From assembly GCA_035606665.1 (NCBI GenBank), contig DATNEY010000003.1, forward strand, positions 69,495-133,494: 64,000 bases of DNA, in the 5' to 3' direction. The position numbers were made by a program, and so were the translations under genes. Every line of letters starts with the position of its first letter. Position 1 is the first letter of the stretch. Source of the DNA: DASUGC01 sp035606665 (GTDB taxonomy: Bacteria > Acidobacteriota > Vicinamibacteria > Vicinamibacterales > SCN-69-37). Below are positions 1-7,429 of this stretch, piece by piece. The notes below the pieces were generated by a model, which did not search any database, had not been told where the DNA came from, and saw only the letters and a list, made by a program, of their open reading frames with translations.

Positions 1-742
1 ACATCTGCGCGAGTTCGTTGACGAGGCCGATGTTGACGGCACGGAACGTGTTCTCGAGCAGCTTCACCATCTCGGCGACGCGCGGTGAGCTGACCGCGAT
101 GACGGTCTCGATCGAGGCGGAGTACAGCGCGTGCGCCAGCCGTGAGCAATCCGGCGTCGTGCCGCCGACGACCTTGGGCACGTTACGAGTCGTCCACTTC
201 TCGTTGCCCGGATCGACGCGCTCGGGCGAGAACCCGAGGAAGAAATCCTTGCCTGCAACGAGGCCGCCGCGTTCGAGGATCGGGCGAACGACCTCGTCCG
301 TCGTGCCGGGGTAGGTCGTCGACTCGAGCATGACGAGCTGTCCCGGCCGGATGTGTTTCGCGATCATCTCGACGGCGGAGACCACGTACGAGAGATCGGG
401 GTCCTTGGTCTTTCTGAGCGGCGTCGGCACGCAGATGTTGATCGTGTCGAAATCAGCGATCGCCTTCGCATCCGTCGTCGCGCTGAGCTTGCCCGCCTTG
501 TGGAACTGGGCGACGTCGGACGTCGGCACGTCGGGAATGTACGATTCGCCGCGGCCGATCGCCGCGACCTTGCGCTCGTCGAGGTCGACGCCGGTCGCCT
601 TGAAGCCGGCGCGGGCCAGTTCGACGAGCAGCGGCAGTCCGACGTAGCCGAGGCCGATCACGCCGACGTGCGCGGTGCGCGCCTTCAGCTTCTTTTCGAG
701 TTCTGTTGCGATCTTGTTCTCAGGACGGGTCTCTGTCGTCAT
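1..742 (-). CDS. Nucleotide-sugar dehydrogenase (UDP-GlcNAc/UDP-Glc dehydrogenase family), partial
   Basis: The gene starts with ATG at 742 and runs leftward out of the window, so only about 247 N-terminal residues are visible. The product begins with a short polar stretch and then a Rossmann NAD-binding motif (VIGLGYVGLPLLVELA). It continues with ICVPTPLRKTKDPDLS and an ESTTYPGTT segment, all typical of UDP-sugar 6-dehydrogenases of the WbpA/WecC/Ugd superfamily. These enzymes oxidise C6 of a nucleotide sugar to a uronic acid for capsule, O-antigen or exopolysaccharide. The visible part stops in the central helical domain (ENTFRAVNIGLVNELAQM), before the expected catalytic Cys. The divergent neighbour is a glycosyltransferase-like membrane protein, which suits an envelope polysaccharide locus. 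The exact sugar cannot be told. Confidence 0.9.
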   Translation of the reverse strand, partial: MTTETRPENKIATELEKKLKARTAHVGVIGLGYVGLPLLVELARAGFKATGVDLDERKVAAIGRGESYIPDVPTSDVAQFHKAGKLSATTDAKAIADFDTINICVPTPLRKTKDPDLSYVVSAVEMIAKHIRPGQLVMLESTTYPGTTDEVVRPILERGGLVAGKDFFLGFSPERVDPGNEKWTTRNVPKVVGGTTPDCSRLAHALYSASIETVIAVSSPRVAEMVKLLENTFRAVNIGLVNELAQM

Positions 743-768
743 CGAAGTCCGCCTATTATGTCACCGCC

Positions 769-2871
769 GTGACGCTTACGTTCGTGCTCTGGCTGGCTGC
801 GACGGTCGTGCATTTCGCTGTCGCCGCCGCGGCGGCCCGCCGCTTGTCGCCGGATGACACGCTCGATGAATTGATTTTCGTGGCCGTGGTCGGTGGGGTG
901 GCCGGCCTGTCGTTCGTTCTTCACGCCACCGCACTATCGGCCGGACTCAGTCTCGGCTTTGGCCTTGCCGGCCTGGCCGTGTGGAACACGTTTGTCTGGG
1001 CCGTCGTGCGCCGTGTGTCGGCACGCGAGACCGTGCAACAGCGTCCGGATTTCTTCGAGTTATTGGTACTCGCGATTCTTTCGAGTGTGGTGCTCGCCTG
1101 GATGGGTGCATCGGCCACGTCGCTCGATCTGCACGGTCCGGATGCCGCGCACTATCACGTGCCCTACGCCGTGAACCTCGCGCACGGCGACGGACTGTTC
1201 GCGCTGCCGGCCACGCCGCACCTCTATCCGATGGCCGGCAGCCTCGTCGCCGCGTGGTTCATCATTCCGTTCGGCAACACGCTTCTCGTCGATCTCGCGA
1301 TGCTCCTGCCGTTCGGACTGATGGTGGCCGCCATCAACCTCCAATTCCGTGCGATGACGGGGGAGTCCGGACTTCGATGGAGCACGTGGCTCTCGCTCGC
1401 GCTGTTCTCGACGCCGCTGTTTCGCAGCGCGAGCGCCGGGGCGGCCGACCTCTGGTTTGCGGCCGCGTTCGTGGCGGTGGTCGCGCTCGTGACGTCTGCG
1501 TGGGCGCGCCGATCGTGGCGGGCGATCGACGCGATCCTGCTCGGCGGCGCAGCCGGTCTCCTGCTGGGATCCAAGACGACGGGGATAGCGTCGCTTGGGC
1601 TGCTCGGTGCAGGCGCGGTGGGTGTGTGGGTGTTACGGAGGGTCGCCGGCGCCAGGCCCATGGAGCGGCCCTCGTTGGGCATCACGCCCGTTCTCGGCGC
1701 TCTCATCCTTGCGCTTGGAGCGGGTGGTGTCTGGCTCGTGCGCAACTGGATTCTCTTCGGATCGCCGCTGGCGCCCGCCGGACTCGATGTGTTCAGCCTC
1801 TCGCTGTTTCGCGGCGAGACGCACCAGCGAACGACGTACTACTCCGTGCTGGGTGAGATGGAGCGCCCGGGTTTCGACCTCATCGCGGTGGCGACGCGGT
1901 ACATCCGACAGTGGCTCGGTCCGGCGTTCCTTCCTACGATCGCGCTCATCGCATTCACTGCTGGCGATCTCGTGCTGACGCTCGGGCGCAGGACCACGGA
2001 TCCGCGGTGGTGGGCGCGCATGGGAGCGCTGCTTCTTACTGTGTTCTCCGGCGGCGTCCTGATCTGGATGCTGATCGGTGCGCCGTGGACCGCGCTCCTG
2101 CGCAGCAATGGACTGACGCTGCGATACGCGCTGCCGCTGGCGGCGCTCGGGCCGCTACTGGGCTACGCGGCCCTGTTTCCCCTGAGCGTTTCCTGGACTC
2201 GAAACCGGGTCGCGGCGGCTGTCGCGTCCGGCAGTCTGATGTTCACGAGTCTCTGGTGGTTCTGGAAGAGCTCGATGGCCGCACCACCGCAGTCCATCCT
2301 GCCGGCGTTCGACCTGGTGTGGCTGGTGGTGGCCGGCGCGATCGTCCTGCTCATGCTCAGGACCCGCGCAAAGCCCATGAAAGGCCTGCGCGGAGCGGCA
2401 GTGGTCGCGACCATGGCGGTGATCCAGGGCTATCAGATCTCGGAAGCGAACGTCGCTGCTCATCGCGACACCGAGGCGAAATTCGAGGCCGAAGAGTTGG
2501 CCTATGCCGCCGGCACTCCTCGGCCTCAGCCGGATCCTCAGCCGGGTCGGGCGGCATTCCTCGCCGTACGGAGCGATGAGAAGGCCCGCGGCCGTTCCTG
2601 TGCGGCCAGGCGCTTCTACTTTCTGGTCAGGTACGACCAGCCCCTGGAGTTCCAACCGCCGGCCCTTTCGAGCCGGAGCTACTACGCTGGGCGCGATGTC
2701 GAGCCTGCACGGCGAGCAGGGCCCATCGGCGATTGCGACTACATCGTCACCAGCCCGGCGCTGCAGGGAACCGAGAAAGGGCAGGCACTCGTCAGCGCGC
2801 TCGCCGGCGGCGCCGCCACCGAAACCGTGCCCAGCCCGGCAGAGTTCGTGGTGCTTCGGCCGGCGAAGTAA
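769..2871 (+). CDS. Polytopic membrane protein, GT-C glycosyltransferase-like
   Basis: About 700 residues with roughly a dozen hydrophobic segments. I chose GTG at 769, because the upstream in-frame codons run back into the start of the divergent dehydrogenase gene. After the first helices comes LDLHGPDAAHYHVPYAVNL, a periplasmic-loop acidic/His motif like those near the active site of phospholipid-linked GT-C (ArnT/GT39-type) transferases. The C-terminal 150 residues are soluble and probably periplasmic. No clear family assignment is possible from sequence alone. The neighbour is a nucleotide-sugar dehydrogenase, so a role in lipid-linked sugar transfer to an envelope glycan is plausible but inferred. 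Confidence 0.7.
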   Translation: MTLTFVLWLAATVVHFAVAAAAARRLSPDDTLDELIFVAVVGGVAGLSFVLHATALSAGLSLGFGLAGLAVWNTFVWAVVRRVSARETVQQRPDFFELLVLAILSSVVLAWMGASATSLDLHGPDAAHYHVPYAVNLAHGDGLFALPATPHLYPMAGSLVAAWFIIPFGNTLLVDLAMLLPFGLMVAAINLQFRAMTGESGLRWSTWLSLALFSTPLFRSASAGAADLWFAAAFVAVVALVTSAWARRSWRAIDAILLGGAAGLLLGSKTTGIASLGLLGAGAVGVWVLRRVAGARPMERPSLGITPVLGALILALGAGGVWLVRNWILFGSPLAPAGLDVFSLSLFRGETHQRTTYYSVLGEMERPGFDLIAVATRYIRQWLGPAFLPTIALIAFTAGDLVLTLGRRTTDPRWWARMGALLLTVFSGGVLIWMLIGAPWTALLRSNGLTLRYALPLAALGPLLGYAALFPLSVSWTRNRVAAAVASGSLMFTSLWWFWKSSMAAPPQSILPAFDLVWLVVAGAIVLLMLRTRAKPMKGLRGAAVVATMAVIQGYQISEANVAAHRDTEAKFEAEELAYAAGTPRPQPDPQPGRAAFLAVRSDEKARGRSCAARRFYFLVRYDQPLEFQPPALSSRSYYAGRDVEPARRAGPIGDCDYIVTSPALQGTEKGQALVSALAGGAATETVPSPAEFVVLRPAK

Positions 2872-2891
2872 CCGTCGCGCGCGAGCCGCCG

Positions 2892-2913
2892 TATTATTGG
2901 GTGCACCAGGGGA
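2892..2913 (+). promoter_or_regulatory. Candidate -10 box and ribosome binding site of msrP
   Basis: TATTAT at 2892-2897 is a good -10 element inside GC-rich DNA. AGGGGA at 2908-2913 lies 5 bases before the ATG at 2919 and fixes that start over upstream in-frame codons. No convincing -35 is seen at the usual distance. Confidence 0.45.
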
Positions 2914-2918
2914 CCACT

Positions 2919-3890
2919 ATGTTGATCAAATCCAGGACCTCAGCAGACCTGCCGTATTCGGAAGTCACGCCGGAGCCTATCTATCGATCTCGGCGTGAGT
3001 TCCTTGCCGCCACCGCGGTGGGCGCCGTCGGAGCGATTGCCGGAGGAATCGGATCGGAGGCATGCGCGGAAGCGGCGGTGCCGCAGGGGACGCTCACGGC
3101 CAGGAAGACGGCCTTTGTCACCGACCCGGCCGTCGATCCACTGAGCACCTGGGAGACGATCACGACCTACAACAATTACTACGAGTTCGGCACGGGCAAG
3201 GACGATCCGGCGCGGAACTCCGGGCGGCTGACGACGAAACCCTGGACGGTGAAGGTGGACGGGCTCGTCGACAAGCCAGGCGACTACGGCCTCGAGGACC
3301 TCATCGACTTCAAGAATCTCGAAGAGCGCGTTTACCGCCACCGCTGCGTCGAGGCATGGTCCATCGTCGTGCCGTGGATTGGCGTGCCGCTCTTGGGCCT
3401 GATCAAGAAGGTGCAACCGAAATCGATGGCGATGTTCGTGGAGTTCACGACGCTGGAGCGGCCGAGCGAAATGCCGGGGCTCAGCCGCGGCTCGCTCGAG
3501 TGGCCGTATCGCGAAGGCCTGCGCATGGATGAAGCGATGCATCCGCTGACGCTGATGGTGGTCGGCGTCTACGGCAAGCTGTTGCCGAATCAGAACGGCG
3601 CGCCGCTGCGCGTGCACGTGCCCTGGAAGTACGGTTTCAAGAGCGGCAAGTCCATCGTTCGCATCCGGTTCACCGACAAGATGCCGATGACTTCGTGGGT
3701 CATGCAGCGGGCGGAGGAGTACGGGTTCTACGCAAACGTGAATCCGACCGTCGATCATCCGCGCTGGTCCCAGGCGAGGGAAGTGCGGCTGCCCGGGTTC
3801 TTCAAAAACCGTCCGACCCTGATGTTCAACGGCTACGGCGACCAAGTGGCCAGCCTTTACGCCGGCATGGATCTCAGGAAGTTCTACTAA
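2919..3890 (+). CDS. msrP: Protein-methionine-sulfoxide reductase catalytic subunit MsrP
   Basis: The product has 323 residues. The N-terminus carries a twin-arginine signal (SRREFLAAT at about 24-32, then a hydrophobic stretch), so the protein is exported folded to the periplasm by Tat. The molybdopterin domain follows, with HRCVEAW at about 141-147; Cys143 is the expected molybdenum ligand. Other family segments are GVPLLGLI, PWKYGFKSGKSIVRI and NVNPTVDHPRWSQA. MsrP reduces methionine sulfoxide in oxidised envelope proteins, with electrons delivered by the membrane partner MsrQ, which is encoded next. A -10 box and strong ribosome site precede the start. Both length and motifs match the YedY family. 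Confidence 0.96.
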   Translation: MLIKSRTSADLPYSEVTPEPIYRSRREFLAATAVGAVGAIAGGIGSEACAEAAVPQGTLTARKTAFVTDPAVDPLSTWETITTYNNYYEFGTGKDDPARNSGRLTTKPWTVKVDGLVDKPGDYGLEDLIDFKNLEERVYRHRCVEAWSIVVPWIGVPLLGLIKKVQPKSMAMFVEFTTLERPSEMPGLSRGSLEWPYREGLRMDEAMHPLTLMVVGVYGKLLPNQNGAPLRVHVPWKYGFKSGKSIVRIRFTDKMPMTSWVMQRAEEYGFYANVNPTVDHPRWSQAREVRLPGFFKNRPTLMFNGYGDQVASLYAGMDLRKFY

Positions 3891-3897
3891 ATAATGC

Positions 3898-4000
3898 CTG
3901 CGAGCGAGCCATGCGAGCGAGCCGCGCGAACGGAGTGGGGAGTCAGGGGCCCCGCGAGTGAGCGCGTAGGGGGGACCGCGGGGGCGCAGCCCCCCGGATC
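3898..4000 (+). repeat. Dispersed element family A, copy 1
   Basis: About 103 bases between msrP and msrQ. It shares the family layout: an alternating GCGAGCGAGC segment, then GGAG.GGGG, then CCCCGCGAG..GA followed by a G run, and last a GGGGCGCAGCCCC hairpin. Related copies lie at 5101-5201, 17498-17605 and 52260-54 (ending 52354). It ends about 10 bases before the msrQ start. Read on the minus strand it is open and encodes a peptide like APAVPPTRSLAGP, matching the in-frame copy at 17498-17605. Confidence 0.85.
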
Positions 4001-4009
4001 CGAGAACTG

Positions 4010-4690
4010 ATGCAGAGGGCCTGGCACCAGCTGAAACGACTCGTTCTTGCGATCGTCAACTGGCGCTACTTCAAGCCCGCCGTTTTTATCGGCTGCGCGA
4101 TTCCGCTCGTCGATCTCGTCGTCTCGTTCTGGCTGGTGTACACCGGCCGCAATCCGAATCTGCTCGGTGCGGAACCAACGAAGGCGATGCTGCACCTGAC
4201 GGGTGAGGACGCGCTCGCGATCCTGCTGCTCACGCTGACGGTCACGCCCGCGCGGCGGATCTTCGGCGCGAACAAGCTCCACGACCTCCGCCGCATGCTC
4301 GGCCTGTGGGCGTTCACCTACGCTGCGATTCATCTCAGCATCTACCTGGTCTTCGACCAGCTCTGCTATTCGCCTGGCACGTGTCAGTTCGAAGCGGTCT
4401 GGCAGGACTTCATCAAGCGCCCGTTCATCTTCGTCGGGCAGGTGGCGTTCATTTCCATGCTCCTGCTGGCCCTGACATCGACCAAGGGGTGGCAGCGCCG
4501 CCTGCGGAAGAACTGGAACCGTCTGCACATGCTGGTCTTCGTCGCGGCCATCGCCGGCGTGATCCATTTCATCTGGATCCAGAAGGCCGACATCGAAGAG
4601 CCGCTCAACTGGGCCGTCTGGCTGACGGCGCTTATCGGCATCCGGATCTTCTTCTGGATGCGCGCGAATCGCCGTCGCGCCGTCGCGTAG
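4010..4690 (+). CDS. msrQ: Heme-binding membrane subunit MsrQ of the methionine sulfoxide reductase system
   Basis: 226 residues with about six hydrophobic helices and conserved His residues (AAIHLSIYLVFDQ, RLHMLVFVAAIAGVIHFIWIQK) expected to ligate heme b. These are hallmarks of the ferric-reductase-like YedZ/MsrQ family. MsrQ passes electrons from the cytoplasmic side across the inner membrane to MsrP, encoded just upstream. The 119-base gap between the two genes is almost filled by a dispersed element (3898-4000), an unusual disruption of a pair that is normally close. Only a weak purine stretch (GAGAA) precedes the ATG at 4010. Confidence 0.95.
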   Translation: MQRAWHQLKRLVLAIVNWRYFKPAVFIGCAIPLVDLVVSFWLVYTGRNPNLLGAEPTKAMLHLTGEDALAILLLTLTVTPARRIFGANKLHDLRRMLGLWAFTYAAIHLSIYLVFDQLCYSPGTCQFEAVWQDFIKRPFIFVGQVAFISMLLLALTSTKGWQRRLRKNWNRLHMLVFVAAIAGVIHFIWIQKADIEEPLNWAVWLTALIGIRIFFWMRANRRRAVA

Positions 4691-4716
4691 CAAGCTGTTG
4701 AGAGCGCGCGAGGCGC

Positions 4717-4815
4717 TCAGCTCAGCATGCTCAGAATGACGTAGATCACGATGATGCCGACGACTCCGAAGCCGAGCAGTCGCCCGATCGCGATTGAACC
4801 AAGTAGTTTCAACAT
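4717..4815 (-). CDS. Putative 32-residue single-helix membrane protein
   Basis: An ATG at 4815 opens a 33-codon frame ending in TGA at 4717-4719. The product begins MLKLLGSIAIGRLLG and continues with a continuous hydrophobic stretch (FGVVGIIVIYVILSML), so it would be a single membrane-spanning helix with a basic N-terminus. It lies convergent to msrQ, 26 bases after its stop. Codon third positions are mostly G or C, as in neighbouring genes. No good ribosome site is visible, so it may be a chance frame. Many bacteria encode such tiny membrane proteins, but no family can be named. Confidence 0.4.
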   Translation of the reverse strand: MLKLLGSIAIGRLLGFGVVGIIVIYVILSMLS

Positions 4816-5100
4816 GCGCAGTCGTTGTGCAACTCGGATACCACTGGGAACGGCTCGGTTCGTGTTGGGCGAGGTCGGTTGAAATGACACCAGCTACCAG
4901 AGATAGGTAGCCGGCTCCTTTGGTCGCTCTGGGCCGCTCTGCCTCCCGGGCCCCCTCCGCCCCCTCGGCTCCGGTGGCTCCGCGGCTCTGCCTCCTCCGT
5001 TTCCTCCCTTTTTTGCCAGTTCAACCCCGCATGGAGCCAGTTCGCGACAATTTTGTTAGCGGATCGGGGAGGGGCCGATAGTCTAGGCGCTGTTATCTCG
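4816..5100. other. Intergenic region with a pyrimidine-rich low-complexity tract
   Basis: The non-coding gap before the radical SAM gene spans 4691-5217. Between the small frame at 4717-4815 and dispersed element copy 2 at 5101, it holds a strongly pyrimidine-biased tract at about 4918-5016. That tract has imperfect direct repeats of CTCTG(C)CTCC type and ends in TTTCCTCCCTTTTTTGCC. I see no gene in it. The AT-richer piece after it (GACAATTTTGTTAGC, 5046-5060) may hold promoter elements, but I cannot align them convincingly. Confidence 0.5.
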
Positions 5101-5201
5101 GTCGCGAGCGAGTATGCGAGCGAGCCGGCGGAGCGAGCGGGGCGATGGGTCCCCGCGAGCGACGCCGTCGGGGAGTCCGCAGGGGCGAAGCCCCTCGGAT
5201 C
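5101..5201 (+). repeat. Dispersed element family A, copy 2
   Basis: About 101 bases, closest to copy 3 at 17498-17605: both contain CCCCGCGAGCGACGCCGTCG followed by GGG and CCGCAGGGGCGAAGCCCCTC. The last segment is a hairpin (AGGGGC-GAA-GCCCCT). It ends 7 bases before the GGAGG ribosome site of the radical SAM gene. The minus strand is open and reads RGFAPADSPTASLAGT, nearly the same peptide as copy 3. Confidence 0.9.
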
Positions 5202-5217
5202 AATGTTGGAGGTTTTT

Positions 5218-7287
5218 GTGCACAAGCCAGTCAAGTATTTCGAGAAGGGCCTGACCTACGTCGCCAAGGGCGCGTGGAGCGTGTTTGATGCGATCAACAG
5301 CGTCAAGCGAAACGACAGCTTCATCCCGGCGTGGTCGGAAAAGCCGCTCCTGAAGTCGTGGCAGAAGGTGAAGCCGCCGCTCGGCTGGCCGCGCGAGACG
5401 GATTCGCTGTGCCCGACCTGCGTGCGCGAGGCGCGGCAGGAGATTCTCGACGGCAAGCGTGACTACAAGGAACTTCTGACCGAGAAGATCGGCGAGATCA
5501 AGGCGACCATCATCGAGCGCGACGGCAAGATCATGATGGTAAAGGATTGCCCGATTCACGGCCACTTCGAGGACGTGATGGCGATCGACACCGCGTTCTT
5601 CAAGCACCTCGAGGACACGTTCCCGGGCTCCGACATCCGGTCGCACGCCGACGAGAAGCTGCACAACCATGGCTCCTCGACGATCAAGTACGGCCGCGGC
5701 TCGGTGCTCACGATCGACCTGACGAACCGCTGCAACATGATGTGCGACCCGTGCTTCATGGACGCGAACCAGGTCGGCTTCGTGCACGAGCTCAGCTGGG
5801 AAGAGATCAAAACGCTGCTCGACAACGCCATCACCCTGAAGCCGAAGCGGCAGATGTCGGTGCAGTTCTCCGGTGGCGAGCCGACGCTCTCCCCGTACTT
5901 CCTCGACGCGTGCCGCTACGCCAAGAAGGTCGGCTACAACAGCGTGCAGGCGGCCACGAACGGCATCGAGTTCGCCAAGAGCCCTGAGTTCGCGCGCGCG
6001 GCGGCGGAAGCCGGCCTGCGCTACGCGTACCTGCAGTTCGACGGCATCGGTAACGCGGCGAACTCGCACCGCCTCGTCGGCAATCTGTTCGACGTCAAGC
6101 TCCGCGCGATTGAGAACCTGTGGCGCAACGGCGTCGACATCGTGCCCGTCACGACCATCGTCAATGGCGTGAACAACGAGCAGGTCGGCCGTATCATCAA
6201 GTTCGCGCTCGACAACCCGAAGAAGATCTCGTTCCTCTCGTTCCAGCCGGTGTCATTCACCGGCCGTGACGAGGAAGTGACGCCGGAGCGGCGTGCGGCG
6301 CAGCGCTACACGCTCTCGCATCTGGCGCACGACGTGAAGAACCAGACGGGCATCGGCGAGCCGGAACGCGACTGGTTCCCGATCTCGTTCATGGGCACGT
6401 TCAGCGACTGGGCGGACCTCGTGCACGGTCCGGCGGCCGACTGGGGCGCGCTTTCCTGCGGCTGTCACCCGAACTGCGGCGTCGGCATGGCCGTCATCGT
6501 CGACAAGGAAACGCACGAGGCAGTGCCGATCACCGCGTTCATGAACGGTCCGCAGCTTGCGAAGGACATCACGAGCGTGAACGATGCGGCGCGCGGCCGG
6601 TTCCTGTCGGTGGCGGGCATGGCGCTCGCGCTCATGCGCAACTACGACCCGTTCAAGACGCCGAAGCACTTCAGCCTGTTCGACCTCATGCGCCGCTTCG
6701 ACAAGGCGTTCGGCGCGACGGGTAAGGACTACGGCAAGGTCACGGCGGATCGGACGGTCGCGGACATCGAGAAGCGCCGCAGCGATCGGTTCAACTTCAT
6801 GTTCGTCGCGGGCATGTGGTTCCAGGACCTGTTCAATTACGACTTCCGCCGCACCGAGCGCTGCATCATTCCGTATGCGACGCAGGAGGGCGAGATCAGC
6901 TTCTGCGCCTACAACACGGGCGTGGGCTGGCGGAACATCATCGAGAAGATGCACATGACGGCCACGCTCACGAAGTGGTACGAGGAGCATGGACGCCATG
7001 AGATCTTCGCCGGCGGCAAGAAGGTCGAGATGGACACGACCCAGCACAGCCTCAATCTGGTGGCTGAGGACGTGAACAAGGGCATCCAGCACGACCTCGA
7101 TTCACAGGGCATCGCCAAGAACGCGCGTGAAGAGAAGCTGCGCGCGCGCAAGGCGCAGCAGGAACACGCCCGCATGGCCGCGCTGTATCGGCAGGAAGTC
7201 CTCAAGGAACCGAAGCCGGAGATCGCGACGGGCCTCCAGATTCAGGGCCTGAAGAAGAAGGACTCGTCAGAGACGGTCACGCACTAG
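5218..7287 (+). CDS. Radical SAM protein of the Tes/MSS (tetraether or membrane-spanning lipid synthase) family
   Basis: The product has 689 residues. GTG at 5218 is chosen because GGAGG (5208-5212) sits 5 bases upstream; the longer frame would translate repeat copy 2. An N-terminal Cys site (CPTC at 65-68, then DCPIHGH) resembles the rubredoxin-like iron site of Tes. The radical SAM motif is C172-NMM-C176-DP-C179, followed by FSGGEPTLS. Further cysteines at 414, 416 and 420 (CGCHPNC), 549 and 563 would suit auxiliary clusters. Known relatives join lipid tails by C-C bonds: archaeal Tes makes tetraethers, and bacterial homologues are linked to diabolic-acid-type membrane-spanning lipids. Acidobacteriota are rich in iso-diabolic acid, so that is the inferred product. 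The C-terminal 60 residues are charged and probably coiled coil. A hairpin terminator follows. Confidence 0.8.
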   Translation: MHKPVKYFEKGLTYVAKGAWSVFDAINSVKRNDSFIPAWSEKPLLKSWQKVKPPLGWPRETDSLCPTCVREARQEILDGKRDYKELLTEKIGEIKATIIERDGKIMMVKDCPIHGHFEDVMAIDTAFFKHLEDTFPGSDIRSHADEKLHNHGSSTIKYGRGSVLTIDLTNRCNMMCDPCFMDANQVGFVHELSWEEIKTLLDNAITLKPKRQMSVQFSGGEPTLSPYFLDACRYAKKVGYNSVQAATNGIEFAKSPEFARAAAEAGLRYAYLQFDGIGNAANSHRLVGNLFDVKLRAIENLWRNGVDIVPVTTIVNGVNNEQVGRIIKFALDNPKKISFLSFQPVSFTGRDEEVTPERRAAQRYTLSHLAHDVKNQTGIGEPERDWFPISFMGTFSDWADLVHGPAADWGALSCGCHPNCGVGMAVIVDKETHEAVPITAFMNGPQLAKDITSVNDAARGRFLSVAGMALALMRNYDPFKTPKHFSLFDLMRRFDKAFGATGKDYGKVTADRTVADIEKRRSDRFNFMFVAGMWFQDLFNYDFRRTERCIIPYATQEGEISFCAYNTGVGWRNIIEKMHMTATLTKWYEEHGRHEIFAGGKKVEMDTTQHSLNLVAEDVNKGIQHDLDSQGIAKNAREEKLRARKAQQEHARMAALYRQEVLKEPKPEIATGLQIQGLKKKDSSETVTH

Positions 7288-7320
7288 GCTGCGCGGTTCA
7301 GGGCGCAGGGTTCCGGGTTC

Positions 7321-7354
7321 AAAGGGCCGGGTGAGGAGACTCATCCGGCCCTTT
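7321..7354 (+). terminator. Hairpin terminator after the radical SAM gene
   Basis: AAAGGGCCGG at 7321-7330 pairs perfectly with CCGGCCCTTT at 7345-7354 around a 14-base loop, 33 bases after the stop codon. The T tract is short (CTTTGTGTCT), but position and stem strength suit intrinsic termination. Confidence 0.75.
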
Positions 7355-7429
7355 GTGTCTCAACGTAATTCTTCATTGCCATTGCCTCGAAACGCATGAA
7401 GAATGGCGCCTTCCATTCGAGGTGCGTCA

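Noticed and set aside
4918..5016. Pyrimidine-rich tract considered as a tRNA or structured RNA gene
   Set aside because: No cloverleaf, T-loop (GTTCGA) or consistent stems; it is low-complexity sequence.
5053..5217. Longer start for the radical SAM protein
   Set aside because: It would translate dispersed element A copy 2; GGAGG at the right distance supports GTG 5218.
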